NCBI GenBank assembly: GCA_003669605.1
Contig: QWOP01000049.1
Span: 1 to 64,000 of the forward strand
DNA: 64,000 bases
Direction of reading: 5' to 3'
From: Planctomycetota bacterium
Lineage (GTDB): Bacteria > Planctomycetota > Planctomycetia > Pirellulales > UBA1268
The stretch's first letter is position 1, and every line of letters starts with the position of its first letter. Under the pieces are notes generated by a model. That model made no database searches. It was not told where the DNA came from and saw only the letters and a list, made by a program, of their open reading frames with translations. Below are positions 10,201 through 17,705 of this stretch, piece after piece. Made by a program: the position numbers and the translations under genes.

Positions 10201-11782
10201 CGATGGAGGTGGTCTCGATGCTGCCGTCGGTCACGGTGATAGGACCGATATCGGTACCGCGCAGGTAGGAGAGCGAGATTCCTCCGACAGCGATTGAGAT
10301 CGGGCCGAGAGTGCCTCCGGCAACGATCGATGTGCCGAGCATTCCCTGATAGAGCGACAGCGGGCCAACATCGCCGCCGGCAATGATCGAGAGCGATTCC
10401 AGGTTGCCTTCCACGGTGGTGATCGAGCCAATGCTGCCGCCGGCAATGATCGTGCCGAGGATGTTGCGCACCGCTTTGAGGTTGCCGATGCTTGTCCCCG
10501 CCTGCAGGTGGCCCTCCAGAGTGCCGCTGCCGGCATCGATCGAGCCAATCGAAGTGCCCGCTTGGACGACGAAATCGCCGGTGAAGCCGTCGGCCGAGAT
10601 GTTGCCAATGCTGGAAGCTGATGAGACCCCAAGTTCTCCCACGCCATCAATGGCGATCGAGGCGATGCCGGCCACTTTGCTCGTGTTGGAGAGCGAGCCG
10701 AGATAGCCGGCGGGAACGAGGATCGGGTCGGTCGTGGAGGCCTTGTCTGAGCCAGAGATTCCGCCGCCAGCCTCGATCTGGCCGGTGATCAGCGCCCCAT
10801 CACTGAGGGGAAAACCGAGATTCAGATGGCCTGCGGAATTGATGAATCCCTTGAAATTGGCCGGCAAGTTGATAGAGAAGGCCTCGGCAGTGTTGCGCGT
10901 GGTGATTTCGCCCGCGATGGCTGCCACCCTTACTGAGCCGATGGAATCGGCCCGGATGGCTCCGCTGAGTGAACTTCTCAGGCCAACGACTGTTCCGATC
11001 GCGCCGCTGACATTGATCACGCTGCGGAAATCGTTGGTGACGGAGGTGTCGTAGGGATTGGCCGTGGGAGCGCTGATGGCCCCATTGATCACCAGCGAAT
11101 CGATGCTGCCGGCCTCAATGCCCCCCAAATCGATCAACCCCGTAACCGGGTTGTACATCGTCGAATCGGCGGCCTGCTGGTTGTTGGTGGTGTTGATGCG
11201 GTCGATGAAGGGGGCCTGCCCGGCATCGAGTGAGATGTTGCCGACGGCGACGCCCGCCAGCGAGATCGAGTTCACTACCGCAGCACTGAGCTGGATGCCC
11301 CCGAGGGCCGCGATCGGCGGTGCCGGATGGGCGCTGTCGGAAAGAGCGGAGACAAAGCCGACGTTGGTGTAGCCGGCGCTGTAGATCCGGTTGAAGCCTG
11401 GCCCGGCGCTCGTCGTCAGTTCGGTGGGGGTGACCACAATCTGCAGGCCATTGCCAGCAGTCAGCCCGACGAGATTAATGCGTGTGGCATCGGCGTGGTC
11501 AGTCGCCAGACCGGCGAGTTCCACGGTGAACCCCTGCGTGGCGGAGGCTGTTCCGCTGACCTGCACCCGCACCGTGTCCCCGTCGGCGTCAGTAAATGAG
11601 GCATCTGTGTAGAGCTGGCCGGGGGTGATGGCCAGCAGCCGGCGATCTTCAAGGGGATCAAGTCCCAGCCGAAACGTCTGTTTCGCAGTCCGGCGGGCAT
11701 TGAGACGCTTCTGCTGGCGTGCGGTGGCTCTGGAGCGGAAGCCTGCAGCGACCGGCGAACGTTCAGAAAAAGAAAACACCAT
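7289..11782 (-). CDS. Giant repetitive secreted protein (GSIG-type beta-solenoid)
   Basis: 1497 residues from the ATG at 11782, which has a GGAG site eight bases upstream; an in-frame ATG at 11854 would add 24 residues encoded across a C11 tract. The basic N-terminus leads to LEDRRLLA at residues 44-51. Nearly all of the rest consists of degenerate repeats of roughly 20-45 residues around phrases such as GSIGSI, AGGDVGPLSL, GIGNIAV and SSFxAxxxIGxI, rich in Gly, Ile, Ser, Thr and Ala and almost free of Cys. This is what a long parallel beta-solenoid looks like. It ends in a basic KLAAAPKKK tail. Likely cell-surface or secreted; adhesin or envelope scaffold is inference. No enzyme motif is visible. 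Confidence 0.75.
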   Translation of the reverse strand: MVFSFSERSPVAAGFRSRATARQQKRLNARRTAKQTFRLGLDPLEDRRLLAITPGQLYTDASFTDADGDTVRVQVSGTASATQGFTVELAGLATDHADATRINLVGLTAGNGLQIVVTPTELTTSAGPGFNRIYSAGYTNVGFVSALSDSAHPAPPIAALGGIQLSAAVVNSISLAGVAVGNISLDAGQAPFIDRINTTNNQQAADSTMYNPVTGLIDLGGIEAGSIDSLVINGAISAPTANPYDTSVTNDFRSVINVSGAIGTVVGLRSSLSGAIRADSIGSVRVAAIAGEITTRNTAEAFSINLPANFKGFINSAGHLNLGFPLSDGALITGQIEAGGGISGSDKASTTDPILVPAGYLGSLSNTSKVAGIASIAIDGVGELGVSSASSIGNISADGFTGDFVVQAGTSIGSIDAGSGTLEGHLQAGTSIGNLKAVRNILGTIIAGGSIGSITTVEGNLESLSIIAGGDVGPLSLYQGMLGTSIVAGGTLGPISIAVGGISLSYLRGTDIGPITVTDGSIETTSIVATRDLASISTFGSIAGFGISDTSLVAGRNIGSILGQAHTGFGIDSLKVEAGGSIASISGISYGEFGVLAGAGISGSNFVAADIGAVFGRGVGGFGIEATRIITRTVSGTATGRIASIEGQGWQDGLLDVVAVAHTDIGAITGVSIVTGSGIRNGSFDANYGSIGQIIAAGGADGGDGIFGTRFQSTDENRGGILGITTSANANGFDAMNGATVYGRQIGAIVATVHGGLNGNGIVAGEIRAFSGPIDSITVDVRSINGIGIQDGLISASGDISKITVKTFNNSAILGGDFQSRGNFGPISAESVKGGNAIENAIFSAPGRIFFAPQADEDPRGSFGTITAIAGGTSALSSAILNSTFTAIGDIGMITASSKGAGGIIGSTFTADSDGNYDPAAVSGGRNTGTIAGITVVAAGRQLLASSGIVDSIFTAAGIGNISVDVQTVEGGDGISRSTFTARTAVYDGVGNFNNTGTIGDIVVKNAADQLGTGNGITSGYFYAGAAGGIGNIKVTTVSGSGIILSMFDASALTIDLDQDLYSSTIGTITVQTGRVANSTFLPAGITLSNFSSAAGIGNIAVDSIGSGITASSFVADFDWTLNSNVRGDIGDITVRVPGRNASGVSASGFFGSSIGNITVRLTDNAAQGFNAVALSTFKAWDGTIGDVAILHSQTGFISTTLGVGYAVLTSLFDATTGIGSVTIQGRTLGAVFIVSGAPVGPVARSVGPPPTSIGPVNITPDGSTDISFDTTSTIGPMSFVDAPAGTIITLKLAASAVGNIAVSAPGSLNTANLSLTAKVLAFGNLDVDGNLTMTASTAQSIGAITAGGNAVVNAPLATTLGHVTAGGNATLTTPAATMIGNVSVGGMLSLPQGLPNLVQMGSFTVGSLEKVAKNVQIGAKTVAGTTIGAIQIGAANKGKGRYVFAFAGYAGNPNATVAGKAANAATGNGRVVNGVQFIRTTVKAPTQKLAAAPKKK

Positions 11783-11797
11783 GGGAGTCGCTCCATC

Positions 11798-11808
11798 GGG
11801 GGGGGGGG
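11798..11808. repeat. Homopolymer tract of 11 G (C11 on the coding strand)
   Basis: The run lies about 16 bases upstream of the likely ATG (11782) of the solenoid gene and inside its alternative longer N-terminus from 11854. Tracts of this length are prone to slipped-strand length change, so it may be polymorphic and also prone to sequencing error. Confidence 0.85.
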
Positions 11809-12035
11809 CGCGTGCATGGAACGCGTGTCTCTTGGAAAAACTCTTCCAAGTCAACGTAGTGGATCAGAAGTAGAAGAGCAAAAAATGCTCCTCTGCAGAA
11901 TCTGTGGGTGCATTCCCGGCTCTGAAGAGGCGCTCCCTGACAGGCCTGGTCTGGCGGACGCTCCGCATGCGGCGCAACCCCGCTGTCATTTTTCCGCGCA
12001 GCGCATCGGAGTGAATCCTGCTTCGTGCTCTCCAG

Positions 12036-12058
12036 CCCCAACTGCAAGCCAGTTGGGG
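12036..12058 (+). promoter_or_regulatory. Leader hairpin upstream of sulfatase (9-bp stem)
   Basis: CCCCAACTG (12036-12044) pairs perfectly with CAGTTGGGG (12050-12058) around a five-base loop. No T-run follows, so it is not a typical intrinsic terminator. It sits about 140 bp before the sulfatase start, in the likely 5' untranslated region. Confidence 0.5.
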
Positions 12059-12063
12059 CATTC

Positions 12064-12088
12064 CTCGGCCCATGTACCCTGGGCCGGG
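12064..12088 (+). promoter_or_regulatory. Second leader hairpin upstream of sulfatase
   Basis: Bases 12064-12072 pair with 12080-12088 (core CGGCCCA/TGGGCCG, one G-T pair) around a seven-base loop. It follows the preceding hairpin by five bases, making a tandem hairpin leader. Function unknown. Confidence 0.4.
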
Positions 12089-12195
12089 TAACTTCCAGAT
12101 TCACCCCAGCAGAGGATATGATGCCGGGACTGGCTATATTGCTCACCCCCGGTCGGAAGTCCGGAGGCTGCCGTCGACTTGTCGAGGAACCCACG

Positions 12196-13767
12196 ATGAT
12201 CCGCTCCCTGCCTGTGTGTCTCTTTTGTGCCGCGCTGCTCATCTCCGCTACCACTGCAAAGGCGCAGCAGCCCGCTGCGAGGAAGCCCAACATCCTCGTC
12301 ATCTGGGGCGACGATATCGGCACCTGGAATATCAGCCACAACAGCCGCGGCATGATGGGCTACAAGACGCCGAACATCGACCGGATCGCGCGCGAAGGGC
12401 TGGCGTTCACCGATTATTACGGGCAGCAGAGTTGCACCGCCGGCAGGGCTGCGTTCCTCGGCGGGAACGTGCCTGTCCGGACCGGGATGACGAAGGTCGG
12501 CCTGCCGGGCGCCAAGGAGGGGTGGCAGAAGACCGACGTCACGATCGCCACGGTGCTCAAAAGCCTCGGCTACTCAACTGGGCAGTTCGGGAAGAACCAT
12601 CAGGGGGATCGTGACGATCACCTGCCGACGATGCACGGCTTCGACGAGTTCTTCGGCAACCTCTACCACTTGAATGCCGAGGAGGAACCGGAAAACCGCG
12701 ACTACCCGCGCGACAGAAAGATGGCTAATGGCAAGACTTTCCTGGAGACCTTCGGTCCCCGCGGCGTGCTCAAGTGCAGGGTCGACGGCAAGGGGGGGCA
12801 GACGATCGAAAACACGGGCCCGCTGACGAAGAAGCGGATGGAGACGATCGACGAGGAAACGCTCGCCGCCGCCAAAGACTTCATCCAGCGGCAGTCGAAG
12901 GGGGGGCAGCCGTTCTTCTGTTGGTGGAACGCCACCCGGATGCATTTCCGCACCCACGTCAAGGAAGCCAACCTCGGCAAGTCGGGGCAGGATGAGTACA
13001 GCGACGGCATGGTTGAGCACGACGGCCACGTCGGCGAACTGCTCCAGGCCCTCGACGACCTCGGCCTCGCCGACGACACCATCGTCCTTTACTCCACCGA
13101 CAACGGTCCGCACTACAACACCTGGCCCGACGCCGGCACGACGCCGTTCCGCAGCGAGAAGAACTCCAACTGGGAGGGGGCCTACCGGGTGCCGGCCTTC
13201 GTCCGCTGGCCGGGCAAGTTTCCTGCCGGAGTGACCCTCAACGGGATCGTGTCGCACGAGGACTGGCTGCCAACGTTCGCCGCCGCGGCCGGTGGCATGG
13301 ACATCAAGGAGAAACTCGCCCAAGGGGTGGAACTCAACGGCCGGAAGTACCGCAACTTCATCGACGGCCACAACCAACTGGAATACCTCTCCGGAAAGAC
13401 CGAGGAGCCGCCGCGGAGAGAGTTTTTCTACGTCAATGACGACGGGCAAGTGGTCGCCATCCGGTACGACGAATGGAAGGCGGTGTTCCTTGAGAACCGT
13501 GGCGAGGCGTTCGAGGTGTGGCGCGAGCCGTTCACGGAACTGCGTGTACCCCTGCTGTTCAACCTCCGGCGCGATCCGTTCGAGAAGTCGCAGCACAACG
13601 CGACCACCTACAACGATTGGTTTATCGACCGGGCCTTTGTGGCGATTCCGCTCCAACAGGTCGCTGGCCGGTTCCTGATGTCGATGAAGGATTACCCGCC
13701 GAGCCAGTCGCCGGGTTCATTCAATCTCGAAAAGATCCAGAAGCAGATTGAGGCGGGGACCCGCTGA
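12196..13767 (+). CDS. Arylsulfatase, secreted, formylglycine-dependent type
   Basis: 523 residues. Residues 1-23 form a signal peptide ending near AKA/QQP, so it acts in the periplasm or outside. NILVIWGDDIGTWN (32-45) supplies the metal-binding Asp pair. SCTAGRAAF holds Cys80 in the C-x-A-x-R motif that is oxidised to formylglycine. FGKNHQGD and LYSTDNGPHYNTWPDAGTTPFRSEKNSNWEGAYRVP-type blocks supply the remaining sulfate and metal ligands. It hydrolyses sulfate esters; the substrate, possibly a sulfated glycan, is not known. The ATG at 12196 follows GAGGAA. No maturase with an intact active site is seen in the window. Confidence 0.92.
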   Translation: MIRSLPVCLFCAALLISATTAKAQQPAARKPNILVIWGDDIGTWNISHNSRGMMGYKTPNIDRIAREGLAFTDYYGQQSCTAGRAAFLGGNVPVRTGMTKVGLPGAKEGWQKTDVTIATVLKSLGYSTGQFGKNHQGDRDDHLPTMHGFDEFFGNLYHLNAEEEPENRDYPRDRKMANGKTFLETFGPRGVLKCRVDGKGGQTIENTGPLTKKRMETIDEETLAAAKDFIQRQSKGGQPFFCWWNATRMHFRTHVKEANLGKSGQDEYSDGMVEHDGHVGELLQALDDLGLADDTIVLYSTDNGPHYNTWPDAGTTPFRSEKNSNWEGAYRVPAFVRWPGKFPAGVTLNGIVSHEDWLPTFAAAAGGMDIKEKLAQGVELNGRKYRNFIDGHNQLEYLSGKTEEPPRREFFYVNDDGQVVAIRYDEWKAVFLENRGEAFEVWREPFTELRVPLLFNLRRDPFEKSQHNATTYNDWFIDRAFVAIPLQQVAGRFLMSMKDYPPSQSPGSFNLEKIQKQIEAGTR

Positions 13768-14148
13768 GGCGGGGGCCCGTTGAAATTGAATTTGCCTGAG
13801 CGGCTAGGGCACGGCACTCAAAACTTCTGGGTCGCGTCATAGCCGGCCATCGTCGGATTGGTGCTCACGCCTTTGTTGAAGGGGAGCGCGCCGCTCTTGC
13901 CGCTGGATCGGTCGGCGGAAGCGTCACCACCGGCTTGCCAGGATTTCCCAACCCTCACCGCCCCGGCACGATTGACAGGCCGGCCGCATCGGCCCCCACG
14001 CTCCCCTGCAGGTTTGGGGTATCGGGGCCATTCGTCGGCTCCCTGTCTGTCGGTAGTTGGCCCTCCGGAGGAGAGGATTCACCCCCGCTTTCTCAAGCGA
14101 TCCTGCCGAGTATTCCGATGATCCGGAATAGAGTAAGGGGAGGGGCGA
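13768..14148. other. Intergenic region with coding-like fragments on the minus strand
   Basis: No intact gene. On the minus strand, short coding-looking pieces occur in different frames, for example GNPGKPVVTLPPTDP and GKSGALPFNKGVSTNPT between about 13980 and 13805, with stops and frame changes between them. This could be a decayed gene or chance. The last 40 bp carry a strong AGGGGAGGGG ribosome binding site for the gene at 14149. Confidence 0.35.
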
Positions 14149-15420
14149 ATGCAAAAATGGGCAGACTGGGGAAGTAGCCGGTGGGCCGCGGGGCTTATTC
14201 TTGGATTGGCGTGGGGGTGGGCTGGGGGGATGACTGCATCCGCCCAGCCGTACGGAGTCGACCTCCGCAACACGCTCATGCCAGCCTCAGGGGGAATGGC
14301 TGGGACAAGCGTGGCGGCGCCTCAGGACTTTCTCTCGGCGATCAACGGCAACGCCGCGGCTCTGACGCAGTACGCGGGGACGCACTTCACCATTGGAGGG
14401 GCATTTGTCGAACCGACGGTACGGCTCTCACAGTCTGAAAACATCCCCACACTCGGGGTCAATCCCTTTTCCGAGAAAAGCAGCACGCCTGGCGGGATCG
14501 TGCCGACGATCGGAGTCTCCCAGCAGCTCGATGGCCTCCCCCTCCCCACCACCGTCGGCATCGCCGTCCTCGGCGCGGCTGGTGGCGGCACGAGTTACTT
14601 GCAGGCCCCGGCGAGTAATGGCACTTCCTCGTATCTCTTGATCCTCGAATTCGCGCCGTCGGTGGCGGTAGCGCTCACTGAGCGGCTCTCGGTGGGGGCC
14701 ACGATGTTCATTGGCGACGGCTACTCCTCCGGGCCGTTCTTGGGTAAGAGCGCCATGACCAATGCCTACGCTCTCCGTGGCGGGGTCGGCATCGATTATC
14801 TCCTGGGTGATGCCACGCGCCTCGGTGCCTATTACCAATCGACCCAGGCCTTCCGATTTCAGAACGAGGTCATCCTCCTCAACCAGACCGCACCAATCGA
14901 CGTCGACATCGGTCTGCCGCAGACCGTCGGCCTGGGGATCTCCAATGAATCGCTGATGGATGGGAGGCTGCTGCTGGCCGCCGACGCCCTGTTCCTCGAT
15001 TGGAGCAGTGCGGCTCTCTTCCAGAGCAAATACCGGCCGCAGTGGGTGATGCAGTTGGGGATGCAGTATCGTGCGACCGACAAACTGAAGCTCCGGACCG
15101 GCTACGCCTTCGCCGAGAATCCGATCGACGGGAATGCCGGCACGTCGATCGGTCCGGTCGTCGTCCCCGGCGGCCTTCCGGCCGTGAAGTATCTGCAGGC
15201 CCAGTTCGGGGTCGTCAACCAGCACCGCCTGACCGCCGGCTTCGGCTACGCCGACGTGATCCCCGGTCTCGATTTCGACGCCTTCGCCGGCGGCATGCTC
15301 CCGGCGAGCGAACTCTTCGGGCAATCAACCCGGATCGACATCTGCAGTTACTGGATCGGTCTTGGGTTCACCTGGCACTTCGATCGCCCCCCATCCCCCC
15401 TCGCCGCCGCCGGCCCATGA
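14149..15420 (+). CDS. OmpP1/FadL-family outer-membrane transport protein
   Basis: 423 residues. A signal peptide (about residues 11-30, ending near ASA) is followed by the FadL hatch signature GGMAGTSVAAPQDFLSAINGNAAAL (46-70), which plugs the barrel in long-chain fatty-acid and hydrocarbon porins. The rest alternates polar and hydrophobic residues as beta strands and ends in WHF plus a short tail. It probably admits hydrophobic compounds through the outer membrane; the ligand is unknown. The start has a strong purine-rich site (AGGGGAGGGG, 3-bp spacing). Its stop overlaps the next ATG (ATGA at 15417-15420), so it is coupled to the second barrel-like protein. Confidence 0.85.
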   Translation: MQKWADWGSSRWAAGLILGLAWGWAGGMTASAQPYGVDLRNTLMPASGGMAGTSVAAPQDFLSAINGNAAALTQYAGTHFTIGGAFVEPTVRLSQSENIPTLGVNPFSEKSSTPGGIVPTIGVSQQLDGLPLPTTVGIAVLGAAGGGTSYLQAPASNGTSSYLLILEFAPSVAVALTERLSVGATMFIGDGYSSGPFLGKSAMTNAYALRGGVGIDYLLGDATRLGAYYQSTQAFRFQNEVILLNQTAPIDVDIGLPQTVGLGISNESLMDGRLLLAADALFLDWSSAALFQSKYRPQWVMQLGMQYRATDKLKLRTGYAFAENPIDGNAGTSIGPVVVPGGLPAVKYLQAQFGVVNQHRLTAGFGYADVIPGLDFDAFAGGMLPASELFGQSTRIDICSYWIGLGFTWHFDRPPSPLAAAGP

Positions 15421-16277
15421 ACCTCACCAGAGCCACGCTGCGGCTGCGATTGATGGTGGTGGCGACGGCGATTGTGCTTGCCACACTGCGGCCGTCTCCA
15501 GCCGAGGCGCAGATGGAGGTTCTCCGGTTTCGGCCCGGGGAAGCCGAGCCCGCTGCGGCAGAGGATGAACTCGAGACCGACCGGGATACGTTCACCTTTG
15601 CCCCCACCACAGCGGGTGCGGGCCGGACGATCACCGAGTTGTCCTACTCGTTCATCGATAATTCCTCCGGTCCGGAAACCCACAGCGCTCCTGAACTGCT
15701 CGTCCGCCGCGGGATCGGCGCGCGGCTCGAGCTCCGGTTCGGATTCAACTACGAAGCCGGTGGGGCCGGGACCGTGTCGGGAACGGATGTCGGCGGCGAG
15801 GACCTGCTGCCGGAGTACGAGAGCCGGATGCTCTACGGCGCGAAACTTGAGACCAGCGATCAGTCAGGGTGGGTGCCAATGTCGGCCCTCATCGTTCAGG
15901 GCTTTACTCCGCTCTACGGACCATCGCACCGCTCGACGTTGATGATCGGAGAGGCTTGGGGATGGCGCTTCGCCAATGGCTGGGAGTGGCGGACTGCGAT
16001 GCGGTATGGGACGGGTTGGGAGAAGGAGGACTTCTTCAACCAGTGGGCGCCTTCGACCACGCTCAAGATCCCGCTCGGTGAGCGTTGGGAAACCCACCTT
16101 GAGTATTTCGGGATCATGTCCAGCGGCAAGGAAAAGGCGATCAACGATCAATATGGAAGTTGCGGTGGCCATGTCCTCCTGAGTAACGACATGGAACTCG
16201 GCCTTCGGGTTGGTTGGGGACTCAACGACACCACGCCGAATTTCTTCGCCAACGGCGGTATCGGGTACCGCTACTGA
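15417..16277 (+). CDS. MetA-type (phenol degradation pathway-like) outer-membrane protein
   Basis: 286 residues. A signal peptide ends near PAEA at about residue 30. The phrases ELETDRDTFTFAP, ELSYSFIDN, LLVRRGIGARLELRFGFNY and ELGLRVGWGLND, and the C-terminal FFANGGIGYRY with a terminal aromatic residue, fit the 'MetA-pathway of phenol degradation' family of small outer-membrane barrels. The family's transport role is putative. It is translationally coupled to the FadL-like gene, so the two may form one uptake or export route for hydrophobic compounds. The chosen ATG overlaps the upstream stop. Confidence 0.75.
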   Translation: MNLTRATLRLRLMVVATAIVLATLRPSPAEAQMEVLRFRPGEAEPAAAEDELETDRDTFTFAPTTAGAGRTITELSYSFIDNSSGPETHSAPELLVRRGIGARLELRFGFNYEAGGAGTVSGTDVGGEDLLPEYESRMLYGAKLETSDQSGWVPMSALIVQGFTPLYGPSHRSTLMIGEAWGWRFANGWEWRTAMRYGTGWEKEDFFNQWAPSTTLKIPLGERWETHLEYFGIMSSGKEKAINDQYGSCGGHVLLSNDMELGLRVGWGLNDTTPNFFANGGIGYRY

Positions 16278-16448
16278 TTTTCCGTTCGTTCCGGTCATTT
16301 GTCCACAACCTGAGAGATGCCCCGATCGACCAACCCCGGTTTCGCACTTTTTGCCGGTTTTTTTCGGCTGGCCCGGATGGCCGACACCCGCCACAATCCC
16401 GCCCCGTTCAGTCATCCTGCCGGTTCCCCGACGAGACACCGAGTCGCC

Positions 16449-17564
16449 ATGGACGCGAACCACTCTCCAAACCTTGGTATCGCGGCGATCGCGTTGCACC
16501 AGCCCTCCTGGGAATTGGAGAACGATTGGTTTGGCCCTTCGATGCCCCGCAAGTTCGCCCACCACACCGGCATCGAAGCCCGCGGCATCTCGCTCGATGA
16601 CGAACTGACGATGGGACTGCACGCCGTCCGTCAATTGCAGCGTGACACCGGTTGCAACCTCGCCGACTGCCGCGGCATCGCCTTTGTCTCGCCATCGTTC
16701 ATTCCCCCTTCGGTCGTCCGCAGGCATCTGGCCCCTGCGCAGGCCGCACGCGAACGGCCGGGGCGCGCTGCCAGGCAGTTGGTCCGCGAACTCGGGCTCC
16801 GACAGTGCCGGTCCATCGGGCTCAACTGGTTTTGCTGTGGCTTCACTCGGGCGTTCTCGGTCATCAACTCCCGCTGGGCACCGCGGTTAGCGCTGGGCGT
16901 TGACGAATTCCTGCTGGTTGTCGTCGCCAGCCGCATCAGCCGGATCACCGATTACAGCTGCCTGCAGACCGCCGGACTGTTCGGCGACATGGCATCGGCC
17001 ACGTTGCTTGCGCCGCTGGCCAGCCGCAGGCACCCGGTGCACTTTGAGATCGTGCATGCCGACGCCGAGCGGCAACCTACCGAACGGCCGGCCTTCGACT
17101 TCCACCTTCGGCACCAGGTAGCCTGCCCAGATCCAGGAGGCGGCTTGATGCATGACAGCCAGCGGTTGGTCTATGCCCTCGACGGGATGGCGATCGCCGA
17201 CATCGCTCCCCGGGCGATGTCGGCTGCCACGGGGCAGGCGCTGGCCGAGGCCGGCCTCTGTGGCGCAGACGTGGACTTCGTCGTTCCGCACCAGGCCGGC
17301 ACCGGGATCGTCCGCTTCACCGGCATGCAGCTTGAGGGCTACGGAGTCCACGGCGAATTGATCAACGGGCTCACGCGCCGCACGGGCAACGTCAGCGCCT
17401 GCTCGATTCCCCACGCGCTGAAAGAATCATGGAGTCGGCTCAAGGGGCTGATTGCCTGTCCGACCGCTGCGGTTGGCAGTCCTGGTCGGCCGGAGGTGCT
17501 CCGGGGCTGTATCCTTCTCCGCGCCACAGGCGCTCATCAGCGACAGGCTGTCGCGGCGGCCTGA
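16449..17564 (+). CDS. 3-oxoacyl-ACP synthase III-like (KAS III/thiolase-fold) enzyme
   Basis: 371 residues. It has the KAS III catalytic triad: Cys129 in NWFCCGFTRAF, His281 in VVPHQAGTGI and Asn314 in RTGNVSACSIP. It would condense an acyl-CoA or acyl-ACP with malonyl or a second acyl group. Overall sequence is divergent from housekeeping FabH (for example no AACAGF; an extra Cys follows the nucleophile), and no acpP, fabD or fabG is nearby, so a specialised role is likely. The ATG at 16449 is where similarity begins. It follows the two outer-membrane genes on the same strand and converges on an acetoacetate-decarboxylase-like gene. Confidence 0.8.
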   Translation: MDANHSPNLGIAAIALHQPSWELENDWFGPSMPRKFAHHTGIEARGISLDDELTMGLHAVRQLQRDTGCNLADCRGIAFVSPSFIPPSVVRRHLAPAQAARERPGRAARQLVRELGLRQCRSIGLNWFCCGFTRAFSVINSRWAPRLALGVDEFLLVVVASRISRITDYSCLQTAGLFGDMASATLLAPLASRRHPVHFEIVHADAERQPTERPAFDFHLRHQVACPDPGGGLMHDSQRLVYALDGMAIADIAPRAMSAATGQALAEAGLCGADVDFVVPHQAGTGIVRFTGMQLEGYGVHGELINGLTRRTGNVSACSIPHALKESWSRLKGLIACPTAAVGSPGRPEVLRGCILLRATGAHQRQAVAAA

Positions 17565-17705
17565 GGCACTTGCCCGTCGGGGAGAGGTGATTTCGATCAG
17601 ACAACTGCCCACCACGCCGCCGGCAATCATCGTTGCGGAATCGGCTCCCGCAGGGCCCCCGCTGCTGGGCGATGATGGGCGCTGGCGGGCCGCGACGAGC
17701 GTGCT

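Larger units (their letters stand above)
11783..12195. other. Divergent intergenic region between solenoid gene and sulfatase
   Basis: It separates the minus-strand solenoid gene from the plus-strand sulfatase and should hold promoters for both. Contents seen: a G11 run (11798-11808), an 18-residue-scale short frame with no support, and two neighbouring hairpins (12036-12058 and 12064-12088) upstream of the sulfatase. No further gene is visible. Confidence 0.6.
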
